The position numbers and the translations under genes are program-made. From Corynespora cassiicola (taxonomy: Eukaryota; Ascomycota; Dothideomycetes; Pleosporales; Corynesporascaceae): a stretch of DNA of 64,000 bases. How positions within the stretch are numbered: position 1 is the first letter of the stretch; every line of letters starts with the position of its first letter. The stretch covers positions 992,001-1,056,000 of the forward strand of contig JAEUWY010000001.1 of assembly GCA_022059125.1 (NCBI GenBank). Direction: 5' to 3'. Below the pieces are notes generated by a model. The model was given only the letters and a program-made list of their open reading frames with translations. It was not told the origin of the DNA and made no database searches. Shown one piece after another: positions 52,359-63,931 of the stretch.

Positions 52359-55300
52359 CTACCAGCCCCCAGCCCACCAAAACAGCGCTCCAACTCCCAC
52401 CTCCACCCCCCCATGCACCATCACCGCCCAAGCCCCCGCATACAAAAACTTTGGACTGAAAACGCTCCAGACGAACAAATGGCTCCTGAGCGCAAAACAC
52501 GCACTCATGACGCCCAACACGCCCGTCGCCCCAACGGCCGTCAACCGTCCAACATGCTCCGCCCAAGCGCCCCACTCGGCCCTCCGGACTCGGCCCTCGG
52601 CCTCCTTCTTGCTCATGCGCTCGAGGTAGGCGCGCTCTTCGCGGACCCAGTCCACGTCCTGGAGCTCCGAGGTGTCGATGAAGCGCTGGGCCTGGCCGTG
52701 GGCGCCGAGGAGGAGGACGCCGACGACGGAGAAGAAGATGGGGCCTGCGAAGTTGGAGATGAAAGTTAGGAGGCCGACGAGGAGAATGTTGTACGAGGCG
52801 ATGCCGTTGTAGGCGTTGCTGAGGGAGATGGTGGAGATGGAGTTTGTGTTGCCGAGGGCGAAGAAGGAGGTTTGGGTCAGGAGGGTGGTGGTTAGGGTGA
52901 TGGCGGTTGGGGAGAGGTTGAGGAGCGCTGGTGTGGCCGTGTTAGTTGACTTGCATGGTTGTGAGTGGGGCGATGAGAAGGGCGGCTTACAGAGGAAGAA
53001 GTACTGAAGGCGAAAAAGGAGGAAGAGTGGAATGTTTTCGGCCTTGGTTTGGGTTAAGAGCAGTAGTGAGAGAAGATCAAAGAGTGCAAGTGCGAGATCT
53101 GCGTCTTGGTTAGTTCAGCAAAGTAGCTCGGACGAGAAGAAAACTTACCTCCCCTTCCGTGGCCTCGTTTTCGTTGAGAGGCTCTCCTCCATTCTGAAAG
53201 AATGATCCAAAGAGTATTGAGCACCAGCCCGCCAAAAACCATGCGGGCTACTTCGATAAGGCTCAACCCAGCAATCCACTGCAGCATACCGCCGGTCACG
53301 CCTATCGTGAGCTCGGGCGCGTCGCGCGCCGTGAACGCAAGCTTGAAGACAAAGGCTGTGGCACCCAGCGGAAACACTGCCATCATTCCCATAAGTCGAT
53401 TGACGTCCGTACTCTCGAAGTCGTCTAGATTCCTGCTCCTCTCTTCGTCGAAGCTCGAAATTGAACGCGCAACATGGCGTGCCAATCTAATGGTAATGTC
53501 CATATACGCAGCGCCCACCAAACTCCAGAGAAAGATGCTAGCTTTTCCATGAAAGATACCCGAGGTAACAATATCATCGGCGCCCGCGAACTTCTGCCCT
53601 GTCTGGTTCCAGCGCCGGATGACACGGTGGACGATGAGTAGCATAATCGCAGGATGGAAGACAAACTTAGGATACCATTCTTTCCGGGATTCGGAAATGA
53701 AGAGGTAAAAGAACCATGCAGAGGTAGCCCAGTACCAGAAGTTGTGTTCTTCCTCAACGTACGAAGAGGCAAACATGAGAACGGCATAGAGAGACAAGGT
53801 TAGCGAGAAGGCGATGCCGGTTGAAGTAATGGGACGCAATGGAAGAAGATAAATGAATATGACAATGCAAGAGAGTGCCGCAAGGGCCATTCCCAATTGA
53901 AGACGTGGGATGTTGTAGTTCGAGGCGGTGCTGCTCAGCGTTTCTTGAGCCTCGGTAAGAAACTGTAACTGTCAGCATAGATGGTTTGATAAAGGAGCAA
54001 GAGGGCGTACACTGTAGATAGCTTCGACCTGCTGTTTGGATTGACCAGTAGAGCTTGTTGACATAGCTCGTACGATGTGCTGCCACTTGCACGCCAGCGA
54101 CTGCCCAGTAGTCAAAGACACCTAGTTAAGGTTAGAAGATCAACCCCAGTATGATGTGTTCTGCTCACCTTAGAAGAAAAGCAATCGAAGCCCATATCGC
54201 TGGTCTCCAGCACTTCGTCGACCCATTGCAGGCTAGGAAAAGTGGCCGCGACAATCCTCTTCATCTGCTTCGCATTTCGAAGCAGCAGCTGAATACGATC
54301 CGATCCTGAGTCATCCATCAGCCTGATTACATCCGATTCTCCCACACAAAGAGCTTACTGTTATCCCAAAACTGCAAAAACTCTTGGATAAAGACACCCA
54401 GGTTATTCCGCGGCACGGGGAACCCGAGCAATCCTGCAAGCGAGGGCGCAATGTCACTCTGCTCAATCTTCCTATAGTAATCAAAGTCTCCTTTAGGCTT
54501 GGCGGGACTCTTCCTCTCCAAGGATTCCGTGATGCGTTTGAGTTTTGGGGACATGAAGACAAGCGCGGGGGACGTCTCCCCAGGAGCCGAACCGCCATGG
54601 TTCCCCCCGTCGTTCATGCCATGATCACCGCAAAGCACAAAGAGGGTATTTTCATGGTGCTCCTCATTTTCAATAGCGCCATAGATGTCCCTGACAATGC
54701 CATCCATCTCCTTTTGCTTGGGGATCATATTGGGGCTGCGGGGGCCTGCCTTGTGCCCAATGTGGTCAAGTCCGAGGTAGTGCATAATCATGGCATTCCA
54801 GTCACCGTTCAGCAGCTCGGAGGGCACATGGCGCGTCACGTTATTATCCACTTCCGTGAAGTCCTGTCGCAGATGATCAATTTCATTTCTTCGTCTAGGG
54901 CCGCGGCGGGCAGTGCGCGCTCACAGCGGCGGCGGAGGCGGCGGCGACTACTACTGACCGAAACAAAGAAGCTGCTCGTCCCGTCTGCGCGCACGAAAAA
55001 GTCTGGAAACAGCTTCAGCCACGTGTCGTCGCCGTACATGACCAGCTTGCCGCCCTCCTTGGACTTGAGCTGCGCGAGCCATGTGTCTTGGGTCGCGAGC
55101 GTCGACGTCGTATCGCTCTCGGCAAAGTTGAGGATTACGTCGACGAAGGAGGGGATAGAGCCCGTGGTCATGGCTTTTACGCGTGGCATGGTGATGGTGG
55201 GGGCGGTCGCATGCGCGGTGAAGGGCAGCGCTGAGCCGTCTCGGATCAGACTATACACTGTCAGTGTGTGACATTCGAGCTGCAAGTAGAAAGAGCATAT

Positions 55301-55559
55301 ACCTCTGCACAAATGCCATCCCGCTCTCTTCGCCAAAGACAAAGTCACTGCGCAGTGCATCTACAACCATGAATACCAGCTTGTCAAATGGAGCTTGCGG
55401 CAGTTCTGCCGATCCGATCGCGTCCTTCCATCCCAGTTCCTCATATTTCGCCAATCCTGGCATGAACGGTTTATACGGGAAGAATCCCGTCGCGAAGACC
55501 AGAATCGCGACGGGAATCAATAGATTCGCGATGACGAGGTAGACATTTTTGGCCGCCAT
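52359..55559 (-). CDS. LAS21: GPI ethanolamine phosphate transferase 2 (Las21/Gpi7)
   Basis: Eight exons (55303-55559, 54959-55250, 54359-54863, 54169-54305, 54011-54121, 53149-53962, 52991-53098, 52359-52927) give 930 residues. It starts MAAKNVYLVIANLLIPVAIL (signal anchor). The luminal alkaline-phosphatase-like domain shows VFMVVDALRSDFVFGEES, PRVKAMTTGSIPSF, HYLGLDHIGHKAGP and LCGDHGMNDGGNHGG, with metal-binding Asp/His and the Thr nucleophile region. Then come about ten membrane segments and the end SHLFVWSVFSPKFLYAGAWA. It adds ethanolamine phosphate to the second mannose of GPI anchors in the ER. Intron 2 (54864-54958) is GGC-rich. Each splice was chosen to keep the frame; the long one at exon 6 and its ends are the least sure. 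Confidence 0.9.
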
Positions 55560-55833
55560 GGTTTCTCGGATTAGCAGGCGCAAATGCGGAGCGATTGAGA
55601 GGATCGAAGGTCTATCGGGGGTACTGGGACACCATTGAGGCGATCGCGGGGGTCGAGATGACAGCTGGACATCAAGGTGATGCGTGGTGTTTGACGACGC
55701 GGAGCTGTCTGCGATTCAGGGTTCAAGCTCTAAGCCCCATGTGGCCTAGTCGCAACGCCTGACGGTAGCCAATGACATCAGCACCTCCGACCTTACTCCA
55801 ACCTCGCCCTGCACTCCCTTCCCCAAGTCCCCC

Positions 55834-56718
55834 ATGTTTCGGAAGTCATTAACACGTCTTGTCGGTGGAAAAGCATTCAGTTCGCCTTTGGAGGTCTTGA
55901 AGCAAAGCCCACAGTTCCGCAGAGCTTTGCCGCTAGCCGCTGAATATCGAAGTTTGAGCACGGAAGAGCGGCTCGTTGCGTTCTTGCGACAGCAGTATCC
56001 TCAAGTACGACCTTCAACACCAAGATACCGATCCAATCGCAGGTCATCGCTTTACTCGAATCAGTCCCCGACCGTCAATATGTCCTTTCTACTTCCAGGC
56101 CTCCGCCGTGGCCTCCTGCTCTCGACTCCACTGATCCTCAGCACCCCGCTCCTCGTACAGCGCTTCCAGAGGCCGATACTGTGCGACTCACCAGACCCCT
56201 TCACGAAAATCACGTCAGACTTGAAGAACAATTATGCACAAGAAACCCAGAGTCCAGTCATCAAGACGTCCGGAGGCCTCAACCCACGTGCCGTACGCCA
56301 AATCAGCATGGGATCAATGCTCGGAGTGCTCGCTGGCATGGGTGTCAGCGTATTCAGCAAGCCGCTGGCACTACTCATCGGCCTAGGAATCATCGCAGTT
56401 CAGGTATGTTTGTCAAATGCAAATATAGTTCGTAAAAGGACCGTGGAATCGTCTATTCATCTTGGGGATATCTGGGCAAATGACGACTACATGCTATGCA
56501 CCTTCCCACCGTCCATGCACCTCTACCCTAGTGGATTTGGAGAAGAAAGAAGCTGACAAAAACAGTTTCTCGAATCTCGTGGCATTCATGTCGTCCCATA
56601 CTCGTACCTGCAGCGTCGCTTCAAGCAGACGAATGTCAAGTCGCTGGTACGGGATAATGTGGCATTCAAGCTAGCCTTTGGCGCAACATTTGCACTGGCA
56701 GGCTTTTCCAACTTCTAA
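55834..56718 (+). CDS. FUN14-family mitochondrial outer membrane protein
   Basis: Two exons (55834-56403, 56566-56718) give 240 residues from the first in-frame ATG; a second ATG at 56080 gives the usual FUN14 start MSFLLPGLRR. The core is typical: GGLNPRAVRQISMGSMLGVL, AGMGVSVFSKPLALLIGLGI and, after the 162-base intron, FLESRGIHVVPYSYLQRRFK and NVAFKLAFGATFALAGFSNF. The 80 residues before MSFLL are basic and Ser-rich and could be a mitochondrial leader or untranslated leader that stays open. Related FUNDC1 links mitochondria to mitophagy; the yeast homologue is little studied. It converges on KAP122. Confidence 0.88.
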
Positions 56719-56755
56719 GTGCAGCAATCGCCTCCTGGGAATAGGAGGAGGCGGT

Positions 56756-59700
56756 CTAAAACCCGTTGCCTGCAGGCATACCGTGAGCAAAGCGGTGGCC
56801 CGCGTGCATCTGAGGAGCAAGTTGCATTTGCAACTGCTTGCAGTTCTGCCAAAAGACTCTTACAGTCTCTTTGAAGGCACCAGTCTGCTTTGCGTTCCTG
56901 TAGACAAATTAGGACATGTAGATGCTTAAATGAAGGCGGGGAACGTACCTGATGGCGCCCTCAATGAACCTCTTGATCAGACTCTGCGTTGCTTGGTCCT
57001 CTCCCATGCGCTGGATGAGAGGGTGTTGTGCCAACGAGTTGGTTATGTAAGCCCGCGCGTTCTTGTCGCACAATATCAACTTGCGCAGTGGAGCTATGAT
57101 GTGGTCAAGGCTAGAATGATCAGTTTCTCCGCATATGTTCGCTATGAGAGCGTATGCCACCGTCGGACCAAAGTGGTTGGTAATGTCCTGGCCCGTGCTC
57201 TGGAACTTGCTCCGCATGTTTCCCGCCAACTCAAATATGTTCTTCCACAACTTAGAAGCGTGACGTTTCGGAAGCGGTTCGGGCGATCGAATACATTCGA
57301 TCGAAAAGTCAAACATACCCTTTAGAATATCCGGATGCTCATTTGTGAAGATGGAAGGATTCACGTTGACAAAGTCGTCGATGAGGTCGATGCAGCATAC
57401 GGCGATTTCTGGATCATTGCGGGGATGCTGCAGAGCCTGCATGATGCTGAGATTGTGTCGTAAAAGGCGCTGTGCTTGCAATTGAAACTCTTCCGATTTG
57501 TCGTGCTTGTTGGAGGCGATCCAGCAACACGCCGTCTCCAGAACATAAGGGAGCCTTGGCGTCTCTATAGTTGCCTTGGTGAGGTAGTCGACCGCTGCAG
57601 AGGGTGGGAGGACGAATGGGCCAGGAACAGTCTCTTTGAAGCCGGCGCGCAGGACGTTGCAAGCAGCCTCGATGATTTCGCCACTTGCAGGAAAAACCTG
57701 TGTCAGATAGTTGACAAAGTTGATCACCTGGTTCTGGATCTCCTTGCCTGGCCCATGCGTCCAGAATGTGGAAGGTTTGTAGTCAGTCTCCAGGTCGATC
57801 ACCTCTTCATCCATGGCTTGCATAGCTCGGCCAATGCAAGACAGGCACTTCAAAGTTGTCAACGCAAGCACCTGACCCTGTTCGGGATCATTCCCTTCTT
57901 TTGTGACACTGATGGCCCGCATTGCATCTTGAGCAACGTAATTGAAGAGGATCCGGACTCCCTCGAGTTGTTTCTCCTCCGAGTCTTGAGCTTGGACGAT
58001 GGCGGCGATTCCTTCAAGAACCTTGCTCTTCGTGAACTCTTCAGCTGTTGGATATGTGAGAAACTGTTCGTACATTGTCAGAAATCCGGCCAGCTCCCCA
58101 GTCAGCGTCTTTCGACATTCTGAGCAAAGCGACGCAAAAGACTTGGCTGCACCATGGGCCAAGGAAGGCTGAGCTAGAACACTGAGTAGGAACGGTAAGA
58201 TTTCCTGAAGAGCGGCCGTGTGTCGGAGGAAATAACTCTTGTAAGCTGCCACCATTTCTACGGCTGTCCTCCGGGTTATCGCAGGCACATCAGTGGTGCC
58301 AGACATGGAACGGAAAAGAGAGCGTTCAAAGAGTCGGTGCAGCCTCTCGTCGCTCTTTTCAGTCAATGGCTCTGCCACCGCCACCAGGCAGAACATTCCA
58401 CCCTCCAGGTCAAGCCAGTTGTTGGCTTCGAGAGCTCGGAGGGAAAAGTCGATGAATTGGTCGAGAATGGCATCCCTCAAGGACTCATAGGCCTCCAAGA
58501 TGATGTCTCGCACATCCACACGGAAAACTTTGAATGTCTTTCTTGAGTCTTGGTCCCATTCGCGAGTAATTTCGGAGGGAGGGTAGATTATTTTCTGCAA
58601 TAGTTCTGAGACGACCAAGAACACGTGCGTCTTGGCTTGTTCGATCCAGGCCGGAGGCTGCTCTCCTGGTTCGACGACGAATAGTTCTTCCGCTACGGTG
58701 CTGACGTAGGTGCTCCAAAAGTCTAGGACAACCGGAGCTACCTCATCCTCAACACCCACGGGGTCAGGGTATTTGAGGAGATCGTGAAGGAAGGCTATCA
58801 CCTGCTGGTGATGAGCATCCTCTAGCTCAAGATACAGCTTTTTCGACTCGAGCAATATCTGGCCGTATGCAACAACAATCCTGGATAGGGACACGGTTTC
58901 TGCATCAAGATTCTTGAGGATCTCGAGCCCCCACTGGCCGGTGATGGCAGACCAAAGCATGCGTAAATGTTTTTCTTCAAAAAAGGCAGGATAGCCTTCG
59001 AGCACCTCGGCAACGAGCTCCATGGCATCGTCAACGTGATATTCCAGGCAGGCAAAACTGAGCTCGATGACTGACCGGAGATACTTGAGCTTCTCTGGAA
59101 TATCCTTGAATTCGGACTGCGCGTAGAAAATCCAGCCCTGTGGCTCGTTAGGATTTGTGGGTACTAGGTGGAGATTAGGTACTCACAATGAAGCATTTTA
59201 GAGAAGCGATGCAGATGCGCTCTCCGGTCTGGAGGTTTTCTGCATAGCTAGGGTCATTCATGCCTGATGGGGTAGTGAGATATTTGATGCCGCGGCCGAA
59301 TGCAACCTGCAGGAGAACTTCCATGCTCTCCACGTTTGCGATCATCCGGTGGTGCACATTGCGGCTATTCGAGTTGTCAGCTCCAATAGCTCCAAGGGGG
59401 TAACGGGCGTACTTTGGGGTGGTTGACAGCTTCTTCCCCTCATCGGCCAAATTCATGGAGAACTCTAGGAGAGCAAGCAGCTGGTCATCTGCTAGACGCG
59501 GTAAGATGTCCCATGTCGAGGGCTGTTCATCGAGTCCCGAATCTGGAACCGGCTGCTGCAGGCCAAACGACACTACCAGGCCCCTGATGCAGTGCGTCCA
59601 GGTGGCGATGGGCTTGACAAAGTACTGGGCCAAGGTCGAGCATAGCTTACGCGTGGCCACCGACGAAGCTGGGCGGGATACGAGGTGGTGGATCAGCTTA

Positions 59701-60035
59701 GATAGGAGTTGCTCCGAATGCTCTTCGCTCAAGTCGGCGCTACCACGTGATTAGCAAACGGACTCTCAGGCATGGGATGATGCACCGAGCGCTTACGTAT
59801 CGGCGTTGAGCTTGATGGTAAAGGTGAGGGCACCGAAGAATCGAACATTTTCGTCGTTGCTGTTCAGCAGAGCGTCTGCGATTTCCCAGCCTTGGGGCGA
59901 GCGCTGCAGCACGCGGAGGGTGGCTTCGGTTTCGGTAATCTTCTTCGCGTGACCGGGGTCATAGTAAGTTTTGACGAGCTGTTCAATCTCTTCAAAGGCG
60001 AGGGGAAAGGCCTGGGCCTGCTGGCTGTCGGCCAT
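56756..60035 (-). CDS. KAP122: Karyopherin Kap122/Pdr6 (importin-13 family)
   Basis: Four exons (59797-60035, 59187-59739, 56949-59137, 56756-56897) give 1040 residues, a normal importin-beta length. The N-terminus MADSQQAQAFPLAFEEIEQL, VKTYYDPGHAKKITETEATL and NVRFFGALTFTIKLNAD is the importin-N region. HEAT repeats run to the end (LFVVEPGEQPPAWIEQ.., FIEGAIRNAKQTGAFKETV). The tail RFAHGMPAGNGF fits. The protein carries cargo such as the TFIIA subunits into the nucleus in yeast. Convergent with FUN14: 37 bases between stop codons, so the two 3' UTRs must overlap. Confidence 0.9.
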
Positions 60036-60931
60036 GGCGGGCGGTGGTTCGAGGGCGGAGTGGGATGCGCCCGCTAAAAAAAAAGAGCGAGTCAGCGGAG
60101 CTGTACAGGCGGCGCTGGAGGAAAAGCGTTGGTGTTGGTGGCCCAGGCTTTTTTGTAAAGAAGGTCGGCCGCAGCAGTCATGGCAGGTGGGTGAAGGTGA
60201 ATGGAGACGATGAAGGTGATGAAGCAGGAAAGGGGAAAAACGAGATCACACGGTGATCAACCCAGGTGGGCAGGGAGGCAGGAGACAGTATGACGCCAAC
60301 TTACTGGATCGGGACGTCTATGGTGGCCGTTTTCAAGAAGCACGCTGGGTCGTTAGCCCGGACAGAGGCATGCTCGTGGAAAAGAAACGGACAGCTGGCA
60401 GGGTAGGCTGGTCTGCAGTCCTCGAGCCCGGCTCCCGCGAGGCTCCCGCGAGGCTCTGGGTCTTGTCTCAGGGCGGGCAGTGCCCTTACGGTAAGGATGT
60501 TTGCCTGAGGGCGGGCGCGCCGGTGGCTCTAGGCGGGCTGGTGCTTGGTCCTCGGGGCAAGCAGAGGGCGGCACAGCGCGGGCATGTTCAGCGGGCACTC
60601 GGCAGACGTCCAGGGCGCGCTTGGGCAAGGTTCCTGGAAGGGTGCAGCAGCAAGTGCAGCGGGCGTTGGGCGTGGGAGTAGGATGCACCGGCTTGGCAGA
60701 GGCAAGGCTGGCGGCGGTGGTAGTGGCCGCGGTGGTGGCCGCGGTGGTGGCTGCGCTGCGCTGGTCGGCCGGGGCCCTCGGGGCACTGAGGTCGGGGCGC
60801 TGAGGTCGGGCACTCAGGGCTGAGCGCTAGCCGCGGGCGGGCGCCCCAGTCCTCTGCAGACGGCAATCCGTACCACTGCTGCTTGCGTCTTGGGACCGCA
60901 CCGCTATTCGCTATCCGTCCGCTCTTCGTAC
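60036..60931. promoter_or_regulatory. Divergent promoter between KAP122 and aminopeptidase P
   Basis: About 900 bases between outward start codons, GC-rich toward the aminopeptidase gene. It contains a GGT/GCC-rich tandem stretch (about 60712-60764, unit close to GGTGGTGGCCGC) and a short direct repeat at about 60430-60455. Open frames here are products of GC bias. Confidence 0.45.
60712..60764. repeat. GC-rich tandem repeat of GGTGGTGGCCGC-like units
   Basis: Imperfect tandem copies of GGTGGTGGCCGC (12 bases) with small changes. It lies in the divergent promoter. Confidence 0.6.
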
Positions 60932-63085
60932 ATGCCTCTTGCTCGCGCGGCCCTGCGAGCCCACCCGAGCTCCGCAGCACATGTGGCCGCCAGACGCCCG
61001 TCACCCTCCCTCCTCCTTAGAGCCTTCCACTCCTCCCCCCTCCGCCGTGCTCCCATCGACATGGCCAAGGTCGACACCACCTCCCGGCTCGCCGAGCTGC
61101 GCAGGCTCATGAAGCAGCGCCAGGTCGACGTCTACAGTGCGTGCCCCTCCCCCACCTTTGGCGCCCCCCCGTCCCAGCTCCCTCCAGCCTGTGGCCACGG
61201 CATGCTTATCAACTCCCAGTGGTACCCTCCGAAGACAGCCACCAGTCCGAGTACATTGCCCCCTGCGACGCTCGCCGCGGTACGGTACCCCGGCCTCGCC
61301 ATTGCCCGCCCGATATTGACACACGACAGCGTTCATCAGCGGCTTCACGGGCTCCGCTGGCTATGCCGTCATAACCCAGGACAAGGCCGCCCTGGCCACC
61401 GACGGCCGCTACTTCAACCAGGCCGAGAAGCAGCTCGACGGCAACTGGGAGCTGCTCAAGCAGGGCCTCCAGGACGTGCCCACCATCCAGGAATGGACCG
61501 CCGACCAGGTCGAGGGAGGCAAGGTCGTGGGCGTGGACCCGAGCGTGGTGACCGCCCCTGACGCCCGCAAACTCGCCGATAAGATCAAGAAGAAGGGCGG
61601 AGAGTACAAGGCCGTGGGCGAGAACCTTGTGGATCTGGTTTGGGCCAGCGAGAGGCCGTCTCGCCCAGTCGAGCCCGTCATTGTGCAACCCCTCGAGTTT
61701 TCTGGCAAGAGCTTCACCGACAAGCTGGACGATCTGCGCAAGGAGCTCGAGAAGCGCAAGGCCCTGGGCTTTGTTGTCTCGGGCTTGGACGAGATTGCCT
61801 GGCTGTACAATCTGCGTGGAAGCGAGTACGTGGGGCATTGTGCACCGATTTGAATGTCTATCTGACCGCCCGCAGCATCCCATACAACCCCGTGTTCTTC
61901 GCCTACGCTGTCGTCACCCCCACCACCGCCACCCTCTACGTCGACTCCAGCAAACTGTCCCAGGAGGTCAAGGACCACCTCGGCGACAAGGTAACTATCC
62001 GGCCCTACGACGCCATCTTTGACGACGTGACGGTCCTTAGCAACAATGCATTCGAGACTGGCGACACCGAGGTCAAGAAGAAGTTCTTGACCTCTACCAG
62101 AGCCTCATGGGCGTTGAACAAGGCTCTTGGCGGCGAAGAGCGTGTTGACGAAGTCAGGAGTCCGATTGGCGACGCCAAGGCTGTCAAGAACGAAGTGGAG
62201 CTCGAGGGCATGCGCCAATGCCACATTCGCGACGGCGCCGCACTCTCAGAATACTTTGCCTGGCTGGAAGATCAGTTGATCAACAAGGGTGCAACTCTGG
62301 ACGAGGTTGACGGTGCGGACAAGCTCGAGCAGATACGATCCAAGCATGAGCGCTTCATGGGCCTGTCCTTTGATACCATCTCCTCCACCGGTCCCAATGC
62401 TGCCGTGATTCACTACAAGCCAGAAAAGGGCGAGTGCTCCATCATCGACCCCAAGGCCATCTACCTCTGCGACTCTGGCGGTCAGTACCAGGACGGCACG
62501 ACCGACACTACCCGCACACTGCACTTCGGCGAGCCGACCGAGATGGAGAAGAAGGCGTACACGCTGGTGCTCAAGGGCAACATCGCCTTGGAGCGTGTTC
62601 GATTCCCCAAGGGCACCACGGGCTTTGCCATTGACGCCATGGCACGGCAGTTCCTCTGGGCCGAGGGCTTGGACTATCGCCACGGCACTGGCCACGGCGT
62701 AGGATCGTTCCTAAACGTCCATGAGGGTCCCATCGGCATCGGCACGCGGGTCCAGTTCTCAGAGGTCCCACTGTCGATCGGCAACGTTATCTCAGACGAG
62801 CCCGGCTACTATGAGGACGGCAAGTTCGGCATCCGCATCGAGAACATGATCATGGTGAAGGAGGTGGAGACGAAGCACAAGTTTGGCGACAAGCCATATC
62901 TGGGCTTCGAGCGCGTGACGTTGACGCCGCACTGCCGGAAGCTCGTCGACGCCAGCCTGCTGACCGACGACGAGAAGAAATTCATCAACGAGTACCACCA
63001 AGAGGTGTACGACAAGACTAGCAAATTCTTCGAGAATGACTCGTTGACGCTGGCTTGGCTGAAGCGCGAGACTGCGCCTTACTAA
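60932..63085 (+). CDS. Xaa-Pro aminopeptidase P (AMPP), mitochondrial-leader form
   Basis: Four exons (60932-61136, 61220-61279, 61330-61825, 61876-63085) give 656 residues. The first 43 are Arg/Ala/Ser-rich ([26 protein letters not shown]), a mitochondrial leader, followed by a second in-frame Met ([10 protein letters not shown], 61061) that would give a 613-residue cytosolic form. The creatinase-like N-domain has [19 protein letters not shown] and [14 protein letters not shown]. The catalytic pita-bread domain has [19 protein letters not shown] (two Asp), [10 protein letters not shown] (His) and [18 protein letters not shown] (two Glu), the five metal ligands. It removes an N-terminal residue before proline. 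Splicing restores all conserved blocks. Confidence 0.95.
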
Positions 63086-63592
63086 GCGAAAGCTTATTCC
63101 AACGCTGGGCGAGCATTCCAGGGCGGCGGAGGAGGCATTTTCAGGGAGCTTAGATTCCACATGTAGCATTGGCATAGCACGGAACAGCACGGGAGGCAGG
63201 GCGTGTAGGGCGGGGAGGCGTTCTCGAACGACATATTCACACCGGACCGACTCCGCTGTCATGTATACAATCATCCATCACTAGCTACACCACAAGGCAC
63301 AGCAAGATACCCCAGTGCAGCAGTCCGCAAGCGCTCCCAAAAAGTGGCTCGATACAGGCGCAGCGGTGATTACAACATGTACATCTGACATGGATCTCGG
63401 CAATTCACGGCCTTTTCCAGGCGCTCCGGCCAGGGCTCGGTGGTGCTAGCGAACCATAGATTATGTCAAAGGGCGGGGCTTGGCGGCATGGAGGGGTTCT
63501 AGAGTCCGAAATCGCCGCCGCGGGGTGATGCGTGTCGGCGGGAAAAAAAGTGCTCGCACGCGACGGGCAGGTGGAAGGGCTGCCCAGTGCAT

Positions 63593-63599
63593 TGAGTCA
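63593..63599 (+). promoter_or_regulatory. Perfect TGAGTCA site (Gcn4/Cpc1-type) upstream of PDX1
   Basis: TGAGTCA is the palindromic bZIP recognition site of Gcn4/Cpc1. It lies 37 bases before the TATA box and about 200 bases before the ATG. In yeast the SNZ (PDX1) genes are under Gcn4 control, so this fits. Confidence 0.55.
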
Positions 63600-63635
63600 C
63601 GCTATTCTGTGCCGTCCCTTTCCTTGCCCGCCGTC

Positions 63636-63641
63636 TATATA
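63636..63641 (+). promoter_or_regulatory. TATA box of PDX1
   Basis: TATATA in a GC-rich context (CCGTCTATATACTCC), about 160 bases before the start codon, with a C/T-rich leader behind it. Confidence 0.6.
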
Positions 63642-63799
63642 CTCCAGCTTTTCCTCTGTGGGGTTCTGGCACCTTGTTCTCCGCTTTCTACCCTTTCTCA
63701 GCTCCTGGTTGAAGGCTTGCCACACCTGTCCCTTCACCTCTCTCACCTATCCTCTCACTCTCTATCCTTTTCCCGTGTCTTTGACATTTGTTTTGAACA

Positions 63800-63931
63800 A
63801 TGGCCACTGAACTCCCCACCACCAACGGCAATGGCGCCGCCCAGGATGGCGAGCACAACTTTGCCGTCAAGGCCGGTTTGGCCAGGATGTTGAAGGGGGG
63901 TGTCATCATGGACGTCGTCAACGCTGAGCAG
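63800..63931 (+). CDS. Pyridoxal 5'-phosphate synthase subunit Pdx1/Snz1, first exon only
   Basis: The first exon starts ATG at 63800 (MATELPTTNGNGAAQDGEH) and gives FAVKAGLARMLKGGVIMDVV and NAEQ, the well-known start of Pdx1/Snz, then a GTACAA donor at 63932. The rest of the gene lies beyond the right edge; the following bases are intron, since the expected ARIAEEAG continuation does not appear. Pdx1 makes vitamin B6 from ribose 5-phosphate, glyceraldehyde 3-phosphate and ammonia supplied by Pdx2. Confidence 0.93.

Larger units (their letters stand above)
63086..63799. promoter_or_regulatory. Promoter region of the B6-synthesis gene and 3' end of aminopeptidase P
   Basis: About 710 bases. 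The right half holds a TATA box (63636-63641) and a TGAGTCA site (63593-63599), listed separately, followed by a C/T-rich leader into the PDX1 ATG. I see no coding sequence. Confidence 0.5.
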
